Shown: piece by piece, positions 1 through 9,803 of the stretch
Layout: each line of letters opens with the position of its first letter
How positions within the stretch are numbered: position 1 is the first letter of the stretch
NCBI RefSeq assembly: GCF_024722015.1
Contig: NZ_JANQBD010000005.1
Span: 124,001-188,000 of the forward strand
Direction of reading: 5' to 3'
Origin: Paenibacillus radicis (ex Xue et al. 2023)
GTDB lineage: Bacteria > Bacillota > Bacilli > Paenibacillales > NBRC-103111
DNA: 64,000 nt
Program-made: the position numbers and the translations under genes
The notes under the pieces: generated by a model
The model's input: the letters and a program-made list of their open reading frames with translations, nothing else
What the model was told of the DNA's origin: nothing
Database searches by the model: none

Positions 1-2
1 AT

Positions 3-2669
3 GAAGTACTGCTCGTTTTTCGAGTGGAGGTGTCGGAATACAGCGAATGGTTTAACAACGAAGCGCCGCCAGATAATTTGAATCCGGATACGGTGCGGAC
101 GTTTATCGATACCACCTATGAAGCCTACAAGCAAGAGGTTGGAGGGCAGTTTGGCACAACGATCCGTGGTGTGTTCACTGATGAACCGAGCATTCATGAC
201 CGTCATTGCAGGTTCACAGAAGGACGGGGATGGATTCCGTGGACATGGACATTCCCGTCGTTTTTTCAAGAACGAAGGGGCTACGATCTTCTGGATAGCG
301 TCCCCTACATGTACTTCAATGGGGAGTACTCCTCGCAAGCCCGCCATGATTACTGGAGGACGATCACGGAAAGGTTCAGTGAAGCGTACTCCAAGCAGCT
401 CGGCGATTGGTGCGATGACAACGGAATCGCTTTTACAGGCCATTACCTATGGGAAAACAATATGGGCACAGCTACCCGCGTATGTGGGGCTGTTATGCCC
501 AATTATCGTTTTCAGCAGGTTCCCGGTATCGATATGCTGAATGAGCAAACAAATGAATATATCACTGTGAAGCAATGCACAAGCGTAGCGAATCAATACG
601 GAAGAAAGTTCGTGCTTACGGAAACGTACGGCTGTACGGGCTGGGGCTTTACGTTCGAAGGGCAAAGATGGATTGGCGATTTCCAATATGTCCTTGGAGT
701 TAATATGAGATCGCAGCATCTAGCGCTCTACTCGATTAAAGGGTGCCGGAAGCGGGATTACCCTCCTGTGTTCAACTACAATACAAGCTGGTGGAAATAC
801 AATCATGTAGTTGAAGATTATTTTGCCAGACTATCGGCCATCTTGACGGAGGGAACCCCGGTCCGGGATATTCTCGTGCTGCACCCCTCCTCCACAGCGT
901 GGAGTATGGTCGGTACAGGACCTTATGGCTTCCCGGCCAGGGGCAAGGACAGGGATGTCTCGGCTACGAATACATTCGGACATGAATTCAACTCTTTTCT
1001 CGGCAAGCTGCTTAAGGGGCATTACGATTTTGATCTCGGCGATGAGACGATCATGGCGGAAACGGGAGCGATACAGGGAAGTAAGCTGGCTGTAAACCTC
1101 GCCGCATATAGTGTCGTAGTGATTCCGCCAATTAAGACGATGCTGCACAGCACCTATCGGCTGCTGCTGGATTTCCTGGATGCAGGAGGGAAAATAATCG
1201 CGGTTGGAGAGAGAGCATCCATGCTTGAAGGCAGGCCGACAGATCTGCTATCTCGGCTCTATGAGCATCCTAACCTTACACAAACTCAAAACGCTCAAGA
1301 AACGATAGGGGCTTTGGTTCATATATCCCCTCGGAGAGTTAGTGTAACCCATGCCGGCTCTAAGGAGGAGGCTCCCGAGTTTCTATATATGCTTAGGGAG
1401 ATGGATGATTGCCGTACTTTATTTGTCGTAAACAATGATCGTAAAGGCTCGCATCGGGTTCAAATAAAGATGGAAGGCAGCGGATGCCTGGAAGAGTGGG
1501 CAGCGCTGACTGGCAGTACACAGCCAGTTGCAGCAGCCGTAAACGATGGCTATGTACACTTCGCTGCAGATTTTGGACCGGCAGAATCGAGATTATACAT
1601 ACTGGATAAGAATAAAGCTTCGATATGCGAGAATGATTCGACGATCGGATCAATCGGGATTATTGAAGGAACCGGTTCAAATTCTGTTGAATGCTGTGAG
1701 TCCATGCAGGAGCTGGAAACGGTCAGCGGGTTTACCCGCACTATGCCCAATGTGCTGACTCTTGACACCTGCTATTATCGGCTTAATGAGCAGGAGTGGT
1801 CCGAAGAAGCTGATGTGTGGCTGGCACAAAAAGAGATTCGAGATGCTCTGGGTATGAGACAGGTGTATGGCAATGGTCTTGAGCAGCGATACAAGTGGAT
1901 TAACAAGCCGCATCCGGGGAATGGCGCTCCTGTGCAGCTGAAATTTACTTTCCATGTTGCTGCATTACCACAGGAGCAGGTTCATCTGGTAGTGGAATCT
2001 GCAGAATACTATGAAATAACAATGAATGGTGCTGCTGTGCTTAATCAACCGGATGGATGGTTCCTCGACCGGTCGTTCGATAAAATTCCACTCTCTGGAT
2101 TAATGGAAGGACGTAATGAACTGGTTTTATCCTGCAGCTACCATAATCGAATGGAAGTAGAGGATATATATATCATTGGTGACTTCGGGGTGGATCTCGA
2201 CAGGAAGATTGTAGCGGAACGAGAGACGCTGGAATTAGGCGATTGGTGTACGCAAGGTTATTTCCATTATTGCGGCAGCATGATTTACCATTTCAACCTG
2301 CCGGGACAGAACCCAGCTGTAACGAAAGCTCGGACTTTACTGGAGCTTCAAGGCTATTCTGCGGTTATGGTGGAAGTCAAGGTTAACGGACATCTGGCAG
2401 GGCATGTGCCTTGGAGGGCTGCTAATCTCCTTGATCTGACAGAGCATCTTCAAGATGGAGAGAATCGGATAGATATCGAAGTGATGGGAAGCCCTCGTAA
2501 TATGCTGGGTCCGTTCCATCATCGGTCCGGGGAGCCTTCAACAACAAGCTGGGCATCGTTCCGCAAAACGGGCAGCGATTACACACCTGAGTATCGATTG
2601 CTTCCATACGGATTGTTCGACCCAATCAAATTGTACCGATTGAATGTAGAAACGGAGGTTCGAGCATGA
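3..2669 (+). CDS. GH106-like glycoside hydrolase, 5' end outside window
   Basis: Probable carbohydrate-active enzyme of the GH106 (alpha-L-rhamnosidase) type. The reading frame is open from base 3 with no convincing start, so the N-terminus lies left of the window. Its FTDEP motif (about residue 60) aligns with FQDELP at residue 189 of the full-length relative at 35284-39171, so roughly 130-140 residues are missing. That glutamate is a candidate acid/base by position. The C-terminal third (about residues 650-870) holds two beta-sandwich modules with GH2-like sugar-binding character. No signal peptide can be judged. The stop overlaps the next start (ATGA), so it is the first visible gene of an operon running to 8947. 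Substrate is inferred, not shown; related Paenibacillus proteins are usually only called glycosyl hydrolase. Confidence 0.7.
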   Translation, partial: EVLLVFRVEVSEYSEWFNNEAPPDNLNPDTVRTFIDTTYEAYKQEVGGQFGTTIRGVFTDEPSIHDRHCRFTEGRGWIPWTWTFPSFFQERRGYDLLDSVPYMYFNGEYSSQARHDYWRTITERFSEAYSKQLGDWCDDNGIAFTGHYLWENNMGTATRVCGAVMPNYRFQQVPGIDMLNEQTNEYITVKQCTSVANQYGRKFVLTETYGCTGWGFTFEGQRWIGDFQYVLGVNMRSQHLALYSIKGCRKRDYPPVFNYNTSWWKYNHVVEDYFARLSAILTEGTPVRDILVLHPSSTAWSMVGTGPYGFPARGKDRDVSATNTFGHEFNSFLGKLLKGHYDFDLGDETIMAETGAIQGSKLAVNLAAYSVVVIPPIKTMLHSTYRLLLDFLDAGGKIIAVGERASMLEGRPTDLLSRLYEHPNLTQTQNAQETIGALVHISPRRVSVTHAGSKEEAPEFLYMLREMDDCRTLFVVNNDRKGSHRVQIKMEGSGCLEEWAALTGSTQPVAAAVNDGYVHFAADFGPAESRLYILDKNKASICENDSTIGSIGIIEGTGSNSVECCESMQELETVSGFTRTMPNVLTLDTCYYRLNEQEWSEEADVWLAQKEIRDALGMRQVYGNGLEQRYKWINKPHPGNGAPVQLKFTFHVAALPQEQVHLVVESAEYYEITMNGAAVLNQPDGWFLDRSFDKIPLSGLMEGRNELVLSCSYHNRMEVEDIYIIGDFGVDLDRKIVAERETLELGDWCTQGYFHYCGSMIYHFNLPGQNPAVTKARTLLELQGYSAVMVEVKVNGHLAGHVPWRAANLLDLTEHLQDGENRIDIEVMGSPRNMLGPFHHRSGEPSTTSWASFRKTGSDYTPEYRLLPYGLFDPIKLYRLNVETEVRA

Positions 2670-4798
2670 AAATAAGATACGGGTGGAAGCAGTCCCTTGC
2701 TTTACTCATCTTGTGTACTGCACTGCTGCTGCCTGGAACTGTTGACGCTGCAGTTAAATATTCTACTTTTACTAAAGACAGCTATGGCAACCTGATTTGG
2801 CTTCAACCGGCTTATTATCCGATCGGTGTTATTGGTCAGGATTTATATGTACCGGATCCGGCTAAACCCCAAGTGAAAATGAAATCATCCATGAAAAATC
2901 CGAAGGATATATTCGTGGATAAGAACAATGAGATTTATATTGCCGATTCAGGTAATAACCGAATTGTCCATATGAATGAAAAAGGCAAGCTGCTTAGGTA
3001 CATTACATTACCGGAAAGCCCGCTTTCCAAGCCCGAAGGCGTCTTTGTGACCAAGGACGGAGATATTTATATTGCGGATACAGGCAACAAGCGGGTGCTC
3101 CAGCTGGACAAAAACGGCAAGCTCCTGAAGGAATTTAAGCGGCCGGAATCTCGATTTATCGCCGATACATTCGTTTTCGAGCCAGGCAAAGTGATGGTGG
3201 ATGAGCGCGACTTCCTGTACATCGCGATCCGCGGCGGATACGAAGGGCTGATGCTGCTTGATCCGAACGGCAAGTTTCAGGGCTTCTTCGGGGCCAACAA
3301 AACGGCGCTTTCTCCGCTGGATGCATTAAAACGAGGATTATACACGAAGGAAATGTATGCCAATGAAGTAGCAAAAAGACCGGAAACGATAAACAGTGTC
3401 GCCACGGATAAAAATGGTTATATTTACACGGTCACTGGCGGAACGGCCAAAATTGACCAATTAAAGAAGTTGAATATTAAAGGGGATAATCTGCTACGCA
3501 GCTCCCAGAAATCATTCGGCGAATACCGTGCTATCGATGCTCAGCCGGGTCTTAGTAAAACCGGTGCGAGTATTCCTCAGCTGATCGATATAGCGGTTGA
3601 CCAGAACGGTAATATGATCGTGGTGGACCAGCAGTTCAAATATATTAGCAATTATGATGCGTCAGGCAATCTTTTATATTTCTGGGGAGGTCCCTCAGCC
3701 GTAGGCTCCTCGCAGGTTGGCTTGCTGAAAAGCCCGGTCGCCCTGGATGTGAACTCAAGGAATGAATTATTCGTTCTTGACGATCAGGAAAATATTGTCC
3801 AAGTATTCCGCTTATCGGAGTTTGGGCAAAAGGTGGATCAAGCGAATCAACAAACCCTTGCCGGTTATTATGAGGCTGGGGAAAAGCCTTGGCAGGATGT
3901 ACTTCGCATGAATGCGCAGTTCACGCCCGCTATTCTTGGTTTAGCCAAATCAGCTTTCAAAAAAGAGCAGTATGAGGACGCCAGAAGGCTGTTTAAAGAA
4001 GCGGGGGATCAGCAAGGCTATTCCAATGCCTATTGGCAAATCCGGATGCAATGGTTCCAAACGAATTTCTCCTGGATAGCGAGCATCCTTTTATTCGGAG
4101 GGATTTTATGGTTTGTGCTTGATAAGCTGACTAGCAAGAGCGCGTTTCGAAGTCGCCTGCGCAATCGGAATCAGAAGTCAAAAGCTCAGTTTATAGCTAA
4201 TTTCCGGCATGCTATTTACACTTTGAAGCATCCGCTGGATGGGTTTGTGGCGGTACGCTATGAGGGTAAAGGAAGCTACCTAAGTGCCGTGCTCATTTTG
4301 CTTGCCGTGTATGGGGCTTTATTGGTTAAGGATATCGTCACGAGTTTTTCCTTTAATGCAGCGACCTCCATCGATATTTACTCTATCTTCACGCAGTTTT
4401 TCATTGTATGGCTTGCCTGGATCATTTCCAACTACCTGGTGAGCTCGATCTATCGCGGTGAGGGACGGTTTAGAGATATTTTTATCGGCAGCGCTTATGC
4501 ATTGGTTCCTTATATAGTCGTTGGCATTCCGTTAGCTGTTATTTCCAACTTCATGACGTTGAACGAGTCATCCATGTACAGCTTTGTAGCCAATGGAATG
4601 ATGGTTTGGATTGGCTTGCTTATGTTCTGGAAAATTCAATGCATTCATAATTACAGCGTAGGCGAGACCGCATTGAACATTCTTCTTACGTTGTGCACGA
4701 TGCTCGTTATCGGTGTACTAATCTTTGTTACGGCCGGCTTGACTAACGATTTGATATCCTTATTTTATGAAATGGGCCAGGAGTTGATTTTAAGATGA
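2666..4798 (+). CDS. NHL beta-propeller / YIP1 membrane protein
   Basis: 710 residues. Signal peptide at 1-28 (ends VDAA). Residues about 75-390 hold five to six NHL repeats with recurring IYIADSGNNR and IYIADTGNKR cores, so an extracytoplasmic beta-propeller. Residues about 405-450 look TPR-like (FKKEQYEDARRLFKEAG). One membrane segment follows near 470-487, and the last 180 residues form a five-helix YIP1-type membrane domain. It overlaps the glycosidase upstream and the DUF5696 gene downstream by four bases each, so the three are translated together with the sugar permeases. NHL propellers bind ligands or proteins; a role as a surface sensor or assembly factor for the transporter is inference. 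Domain calls are strong, function unknown. Confidence 0.75.
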   Translation: MKIRYGWKQSLALLILCTALLLPGTVDAAVKYSTFTKDSYGNLIWLQPAYYPIGVIGQDLYVPDPAKPQVKMKSSMKNPKDIFVDKNNEIYIADSGNNRIVHMNEKGKLLRYITLPESPLSKPEGVFVTKDGDIYIADTGNKRVLQLDKNGKLLKEFKRPESRFIADTFVFEPGKVMVDERDFLYIAIRGGYEGLMLLDPNGKFQGFFGANKTALSPLDALKRGLYTKEMYANEVAKRPETINSVATDKNGYIYTVTGGTAKIDQLKKLNIKGDNLLRSSQKSFGEYRAIDAQPGLSKTGASIPQLIDIAVDQNGNMIVVDQQFKYISNYDASGNLLYFWGGPSAVGSSQVGLLKSPVALDVNSRNELFVLDDQENIVQVFRLSEFGQKVDQANQQTLAGYYEAGEKPWQDVLRMNAQFTPAILGLAKSAFKKEQYEDARRLFKEAGDQQGYSNAYWQIRMQWFQTNFSWIASILLFGGILWFVLDKLTSKSAFRSRLRNRNQKSKAQFIANFRHAIYTLKHPLDGFVAVRYEGKGSYLSAVLILLAVYGALLVKDIVTSFSFNAATSIDIYSIFTQFFIVWLAWIISNYLVSSIYRGEGRFRDIFIGSAYALVPYIVVGIPLAVISNFMTLNESSMYSFVANGMMVWIGLLMFWKIQCIHNYSVGETALNILLTLCTMLVIGVLIFVTAGLTNDLISLFYEMGQELILR

Positions 4799-7062
4799 TA
4801 TGGATAAACAAGCTAAATAAACCTGTAACCTATGTTACCGTCTTACTCTTGGCCGTTGTCCTGCTTTTCGTCACCCAAGCGAAGTTCGAATTCAAGGCTG
4901 ATCAAAAGGAGCGTACCTTCGCACCGGTACAGAATGATTCAGGAGCTGCGAAAGGCGTTCCGGCTCAATTGCCTCAAGAGAGCGATTTTAAAAAAGTGGC
5001 GGAAAGTGATGCTCTCCGATTAAATATGGATGAGAAAACAGGACATTTTATTGTGGAAGATAAAAGGAATGGCAACGTGTATCGTTCGTACCCGAATCCG
5101 CAATATTGGAGCCAGGAAACGATCTCGGAGAATTGGAAGAAGCATTTGAGCTCACCGCTCATGGTTCAGTATGTAGATTTTTCGAAAACGATTCTGCAAG
5201 CGAAGGAAACGAACTTTGCCGCAGAAGGTGGGCGCGTGAAGGATGTTCAAATGATTCCCGGAGGATTCTCTCTGATCTATGAGCTGCCTGCATCCGGATT
5301 TACCATTCCCGTACAGGTTAAAGTAGAGAATAATTATGTTGAGACCAAAATCGTACGCGAGGGCATTAAAGAATCCAACATGGGGCTTATATGGGTGAGG
5401 CTGTTTCCATTCCTCGGGGCCGATTATTCCGCTGGCCAGGATGGGTATATGCTCATACCGGATGGAGCCGGAGCATTGATACGGTTCAAGGAAAACCAGT
5501 TGAATGTGAACAAGCTGTACGATGAAAGCGTGTATGGACAGGATAATGCCTTCGGAGGCATGAACAACAACCGGAACCGCATTATGATGCCGGTATTCGG
5601 TATGAAGGCGGACTCCAAGGCTTTCGTGGCCGTACTGGATAAAGGTGAGGAGTATGCTGAAATCGTCGCCTCTCCTTCAGGAGTCTTGAGCAACTATAAC
5701 TGGGTCACCGCACAAATGAATTTCCGCGCGAGCTTTCTTCAGTTCACAAGCCGGAATTCTCCGGATGAATGGGGATTTGCCGCCTATAACAAGGATGAGC
5801 TGTTCGGCAGCGACCGTGTTGTGCGCTACTATCTTTTGGACAATAAGAAAGCGGATTATGTAGGAATGGCTCAAACTTATCGGGATTACTTAATGAGCGA
5901 GAAGGGGTTGAAGCAGCTGCCTGCTGCTGAGCCGAACCTGCCTATGCATGTGGATATTATTGGCGGAGATCAGGAGAAGGGGGTAGTCAGTGACCGCTAT
6001 TTGAACTTAACCAATACAAGCGATGCCACGCAAATGATTACTTCCCTGGAGAACAAAGGGGTAAAAAATATGTCGCTCACTTATATGGGTTGGCAGGATG
6101 GCGGCTACAGCTCCTTTGGTAAGACATTGCCCGTTGATTCAAGCATCGGTGGAAACAGCGGGATGAAAGCGTTCATTGATCATGCGCATCGCTCAAAGTT
6201 CCGCGTTTATTTGGACACGGAGTATGCAGCGAACAACACAGGGGGCGGCGGCTTCGACGGGAAGTTCCATGCTATGACCAATTTGGCAGGACGCAATATA
6301 ACCCTTGGCTTGCTGTACAACAATTCAAGGGTACCGATGGTTAGCGAGAAATTTAACGAAGCATCGGTGAAGAAGGATTTAAAGTTGTATAAAGAAATGG
6401 GTGTTGACGGACTAGCCGTTAATCGTACGGGACAGCGATTGTTCAGCGACTATAACACGAGCTATGGCTCTCCCAGAAATGAAGCGAGAAATACGCAGGA
6501 ACGAATATTGAAAAATATTAAGGAAGAGCTCGGCGGTGTACAAGGGAAAAGCTCTAATTTCTACGCTTTGCCTTATATTAATCACATTCAAACGATGATT
6601 TATGATCATTCCTATGATCTGTTCACGGATGAAGCAGTGCCATTCGCCCAGATCGCAGCCCATGGCTTAATCACTTATTCCTCTGAATATGCGAACAATC
6701 GGCAGGAGGATGTGAAGGACTTTTTACGCGATATCGAATACGGCGCTGTTCCTTCGTTCATATTTACCAGGGCCGAAACCAAAGATTATGTGAATGCCTA
6801 TGGAATTCGCTATTATAATACTTACTTTCCGAACTGGGTATCATTCGCCGCAGAACAGTATAAGCAATATAACGATGCGCTCGGCGATGTGCAAAGCCAA
6901 TTCATCAGTAATCATAAAACGTTGGCGGATAATGTAAAGGAAACGACCTATGCCAATGGAAAGCGCATTGTAGTCAATTATAATCTGGAGCCGTACCGTG
7001 ACGAGGGTCTAGATGTGCCTGCACAAAGCTTCATTGTTATTCAGGGAGGAGGGGCTAAATGA
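4795..7062 (+). CDS. DUF5696-type membrane-anchored protein
   Basis: 755 residues. An N-terminal hydrophobic segment (about residues 10-28) without a clear cleavage site suggests a signal anchor with the bulk outside the cell. The body resembles the DUF5696 proteins that accompany carbohydrate ABC transporters in Paenibacillus: a beta-rich N-terminal half and a C-terminal half with barrel-like features reminiscent of glycosidases (for example DGLAVNRTGQRLFSDYN near residue 540 and AQIAAHGLITYSSEYAN near 615). No catalytic residues can be assigned. It overlaps both neighbours by four bases. Association with GH106-like and sugar permease genes suggests polysaccharide binding or cleavage at the membrane; this is inference. 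Confidence 0.65.
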   Translation: MIWINKLNKPVTYVTVLLLAVVLLFVTQAKFEFKADQKERTFAPVQNDSGAAKGVPAQLPQESDFKKVAESDALRLNMDEKTGHFIVEDKRNGNVYRSYPNPQYWSQETISENWKKHLSSPLMVQYVDFSKTILQAKETNFAAEGGRVKDVQMIPGGFSLIYELPASGFTIPVQVKVENNYVETKIVREGIKESNMGLIWVRLFPFLGADYSAGQDGYMLIPDGAGALIRFKENQLNVNKLYDESVYGQDNAFGGMNNNRNRIMMPVFGMKADSKAFVAVLDKGEEYAEIVASPSGVLSNYNWVTAQMNFRASFLQFTSRNSPDEWGFAAYNKDELFGSDRVVRYYLLDNKKADYVGMAQTYRDYLMSEKGLKQLPAAEPNLPMHVDIIGGDQEKGVVSDRYLNLTNTSDATQMITSLENKGVKNMSLTYMGWQDGGYSSFGKTLPVDSSIGGNSGMKAFIDHAHRSKFRVYLDTEYAANNTGGGGFDGKFHAMTNLAGRNITLGLLYNNSRVPMVSEKFNEASVKKDLKLYKEMGVDGLAVNRTGQRLFSDYNTSYGSPRNEARNTQERILKNIKEELGGVQGKSSNFYALPYINHIQTMIYDHSYDLFTDEAVPFAQIAAHGLITYSSEYANNRQEDVKDFLRDIEYGAVPSFIFTRAETKDYVNAYGIRYYNTYFPNWVSFAAEQYKQYNDALGDVQSQFISNHKTLADNVKETTYANGKRIVVNYNLEPYRDEGLDVPAQSFIVIQGGGAK

Positions 7063-7928
7063 TGAAAAGAAATATAAGGCTTCGTTCGTCCTTCTCCGAG
7101 TACCTCGAAGGAATGATCTTCATAGCGCCATGGTTTATTGGATTTCTCATATTCATGGCCTTCCCTATAGGCTATTCCTTGTTTATGAGCTTTCAGAAGG
7201 TAACCATTACGGCAACAAGAACGACGACTCAATATGTGGGATGGACTCATTACCAATATATCCTGTTTGAAAATGGGAGCATTTTGTACAATGATTTATT
7301 GCCATTTCTAAGGCAGGCTTTGTTTATGATTCCGATTATCGTGCTTTTTGCATTGATGATTGCGATTATACTGAATCAAAATTTTGCTGGCCGTACCTTT
7401 TTTCGCGCCGTATTCTTTCTTCCCGTTATTCTTTCGACCGGTGAGGTTGTTAAGGAATTTTTGACACAGGGGGAAGGCGATCTTGGTTTCATGTCCAAAT
7501 ATAACGTTTCGGGACTTATTAAGGCCAATCTCTCGGCGACTTGGTCGGGCCCGTTGGTTGGGATTCTCGACTCCTTCGTATTGATCCTTTGGTATTCCGG
7601 GGTACAAATCCTGATCTTCCTCGGCGGAAGACAGACGATATCGAATTCTGCATATGAGGCGGCGCGGATCGATGGTGCAGGACCATGGGAAACCTTTTGG
7701 AAAATTACGCTTCCGGCCATGACTCCGTTTATTTTCCTGAACTTAATTTATACGGTAGTCGATCTATTCACTTTTCCGACAAACCCTATTTTGCAAAGGG
7801 TCAGAGACAGCGAGTATGGACAGTACAGTGCGCTAATCTGGATCTATTTTCTCATTATCAGCTTCTTCCTGGCCATCATCTTCATTGTTTTCCATAGAGC
7901 TACCAGATCGCAAAGACAAACCAGCTAA
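7059..7928 (+). CDS. Sugar ABC transporter permease (MalF/UgpA type)
   Basis: 289 residues with about six membrane helices, the first at residues 19-45. The cytoplasmic EAA loop that contacts the ATPase is clear (EAARIDGAG, residues 200-208), as in the CUT1 subfamily of carbohydrate importers. Translation is coupled to the DUF5696 gene through an ATGATG overlap. Partner permease is the next gene. No CUT1 ATPase is present in the window, which is normal for Paenibacillus, where a shared MsmX-type ATPase often serves many systems. The likely substrate-binding partners are the two lipoproteins at 11524 and 14018. The transported sugar is unknown. Confidence 0.88.
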   Translation: MMKRNIRLRSSFSEYLEGMIFIAPWFIGFLIFMAFPIGYSLFMSFQKVTITATRTTTQYVGWTHYQYILFENGSILYNDLLPFLRQALFMIPIIVLFALMIAIILNQNFAGRTFFRAVFFLPVILSTGEVVKEFLTQGEGDLGFMSKYNVSGLIKANLSATWSGPLVGILDSFVLILWYSGVQILIFLGGRQTISNSAYEAARIDGAGPWETFWKITLPAMTPFIFLNLIYTVVDLFTFPTNPILQRVRDSEYGQYSALIWIYFLIISFFLAIIFIVFHRATRSQRQTS

Positions 7929-7990
7929 TAGGCAGAAGCATATGTTTGACAGGTTGGAAATAAGACATAACTTTTTGTAGGGGTGAAGCT

Positions 7991-8947
7991 ATGATTGGTT
8001 TGAAATTGAAAGACAAGCAGGAGCTTTCGATCCTGCTCTGGCTCAAGAAGGCGAAATTCCTCATCTTAGGTCGCGAAGCGGATAAAGGATTGCTGTTCAA
8101 ATTGTTTATTTACTTGATTTTGCTCGATACCGCCTATATTTATTTGAAGCCAGTGCTGCATATGGTGACTACTATGGTCAAAAATTCCAGCGATTTGCTC
8201 GATCCATCCGTTAACTGGTTTCCGAGGGTCGTCTACTTCGGCAACCTTCAGGAGGCGTGGGAATGGCTGAAATATCCGAAGGCGCTAAGCCTTACCTTCA
8301 TAATGGCCTTATCTGTCGCTACATTGCAGACTCTTTCCTGCGCTGTAACCGGCTATGCTTTTGCCAGGCTGAAAATTCCTTTCAAAGGACTGCTGTTCTT
8401 TTTCCTGCTGCTGACATTCATTGTCCCGATGCAGGTTACGATTCTGCCGAACATTATTTACGCACGGGAGCTAGGGCTGTTAAATACGATTTACCCGATC
8501 ATTGTTCCGGCATTTTTTGGTCTCGGCTTGAAGGGAGCTCTATTCGTTATTATTTATCGGCAATTTTTCTCCACACAGCCCAAGGAGCTTGAGGAGGCAG
8601 CCCGAATTGATGGGGCCAATGTGTTCAAAATCTTTTATAAAGTCATGATGCCGCTTGCTAAACCAGCTATTCTCGTGGTGTTCTTGTTCTCCTTCGTCTG
8701 GACCTGGAATGATTTCTATTTGCCAAGCATGTATTTGGCTGATATCGAAACCGCTCCATTGTCCATGGGGATCTCGCGAATCGCTACGGCGCTGAGACAG
8801 CAGGCTGAGCAGTTCGGACCGTCTGTCACGGACGAAGCGATTCGCATGGCGACAACATTTTTAATGATTATCCCGCCTATGCTGTTGTATACGTTCACGC
8901 AGCGCTGGTTCATTGAAGGTGTAGAAAGAACGGGCTTGGTGGAGTAG
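7991..8947 (+). CDS. Sugar ABC transporter permease (MalG/UgpE type)
   Basis: 318 residues, six membrane helices after a longer than usual cytoplasmic N-terminus (about 35 residues before the first helix). EAA loop EAARIDGAN at residues 202-210 identifies the second CUT1 permease. It starts at an ATG preceded by AGGGGTG, 62 bases after the first permease, with no terminator between. Together with the previous gene it forms the membrane channel of a carbohydrate importer. Confidence 0.88.
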   Translation: MIGLKLKDKQELSILLWLKKAKFLILGREADKGLLFKLFIYLILLDTAYIYLKPVLHMVTTMVKNSSDLLDPSVNWFPRVVYFGNLQEAWEWLKYPKALSLTFIMALSVATLQTLSCAVTGYAFARLKIPFKGLLFFFLLLTFIVPMQVTILPNIIYARELGLLNTIYPIIVPAFFGLGLKGALFVIIYRQFFSTQPKELEEAARIDGANVFKIFYKVMMPLAKPAILVVFLFSFVWTWNDFYLPSMYLADIETAPLSMGISRIATALRQQAEQFGPSVTDEAIRMATTFLMIIPPMLLYTFTQRWFIEGVERTGLVE

Positions 8948-8966
8948 GAGAGTGTGTGGAGTTTGT

Positions 8967-8995
8967 CCGATGAATGACGAATTTGCTTTCATCGG
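8967..8995 (+). other. Perfect 8-bp hairpin after permease gene
   Basis: CCGATGAA and TTCATCGG form a perfect inverted repeat with a 13-base loop, 20 bases after the permease stop and 45 bases before the first lipoprotein start. No T-run follows, so it is not a typical terminator; an RNA-processing or stabilising stem between operon segments is possible. Confidence 0.4.
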
Positions 8996-9039
8996 TCAGA
9001 TTCCTTGAAATGAAGCAAAAAGAATGGAGGCTCCTTACA

Positions 9040-9765
9040 ATGAGACGATTACTGGGTCTTATGGCGGCAATGGTGATGATAATATCCATCATGGGATGTT
9101 CGTCATCTACAAGTGGAAGCGTTGCTTCGGATGGATATTCGGAGGCCAACGCTAAGAAGGTTATGTTAATCAGAAAGAAAGAGGGCAGCGGAGATCCGTT
9201 TATCATCAACCATTTGAAGAAGCTCGGCTACCAGGTTATGGATATTGTAGACAGCGACTTTACCGTTGAGAAAGCTAAAGGCTATGGGGTGATTTATGTG
9301 AGCGAGTCCGTCAACTCCTCCAAAATAGATCCTAAATTGAAGAACTCTACGATACCCGTTGTGTATGCCAAAGCGCAAGCAGCAAGTGATGCCGAGTTGG
9401 TGGGTGTTCAGAAATTCGGGCAGGATGATGGGGTGAAAACCGTTCGGATTATAGATAGCAAGCATCCGATTGCCTCCGGGTTAAAAGATACGGTTGCTCT
9501 CTATAAAGAAGATGGCCGAGTAGGTTACGGGCTTCATCCGGCTAAGGATGCTTCGATCATCGCTCAAATTCCTGCAAGTGGGGACAATAAGAAGGCGGCT
9601 ATTTTTGCCTATGAGAAAGGCGCCAAAAATATGTCCAACACTGCCGTGCCAGCACGCCAAGTATTTTTCTCCATGCCAAGCGGCGAAGAAATTAAGCTTA
9701 CCGATAATGGATGGAAGCTGTTCGATGCTGCAATTGAATGGGCTTCGCTTAGTGGCAAAAAGTAA
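9040..9765 (+). CDS. Lipoprotein with ThuA/GATase-like domain (paralogue 1)
   Basis: 241 residues from the ATG at 9040, chosen because GGAGG lies 10 bases upstream and a lipoprotein signal (MRRLL...SIMGC) starts there; an ATG at 8974 has no ribosome site. The mature protein is one alpha/beta domain: a first strand KKVMLIRKK, then a VIYVSESVNSSK segment, an SKHPIASGL motif and a C-terminal DNGWKLFDAAIEWA. This pattern is familiar from secreted bacterial proteins that carry a ThuA/glutamine-amidotransferase-like fold. No catalytic cysteine is evident, so a binding role is more likely than an enzymatic one. It is the first of three adjacent paralogues. Confidence 0.72.
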   Translation: MRRLLGLMAAMVMIISIMGCSSSTSGSVASDGYSEANAKKVMLIRKKEGSGDPFIINHLKKLGYQVMDIVDSDFTVEKAKGYGVIYVSESVNSSKIDPKLKNSTIPVVYAKAQAASDAELVGVQKFGQDDGVKTVRIIDSKHPIASGLKDTVALYKEDGRVGYGLHPAKDASIIAQIPASGDNKKAAIFAYEKGAKNMSNTAVPARQVFFSMPSGEEIKLTDNGWKLFDAAIEWASLSGKK

Positions 9766-9803
9766 GGAGTTAAACTAATTTAATTTTAGGAGGGATTATA
9801 TCA

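Noticed and set aside
8974..9039. Upstream ATG for the first ThuA-like lipoprotein
   Set aside because: It has no ribosome site, lies in the hairpin at 8967-8995, and would bury the lipoprotein signal behind 22 polar residues.
9264..9765. Possible active amidotransferase or ThuA enzyme in the lipoprotein family
   Set aside because: No conserved cysteine or catalytic triad can be followed through the five paralogues, so no enzymatic function is claimed.
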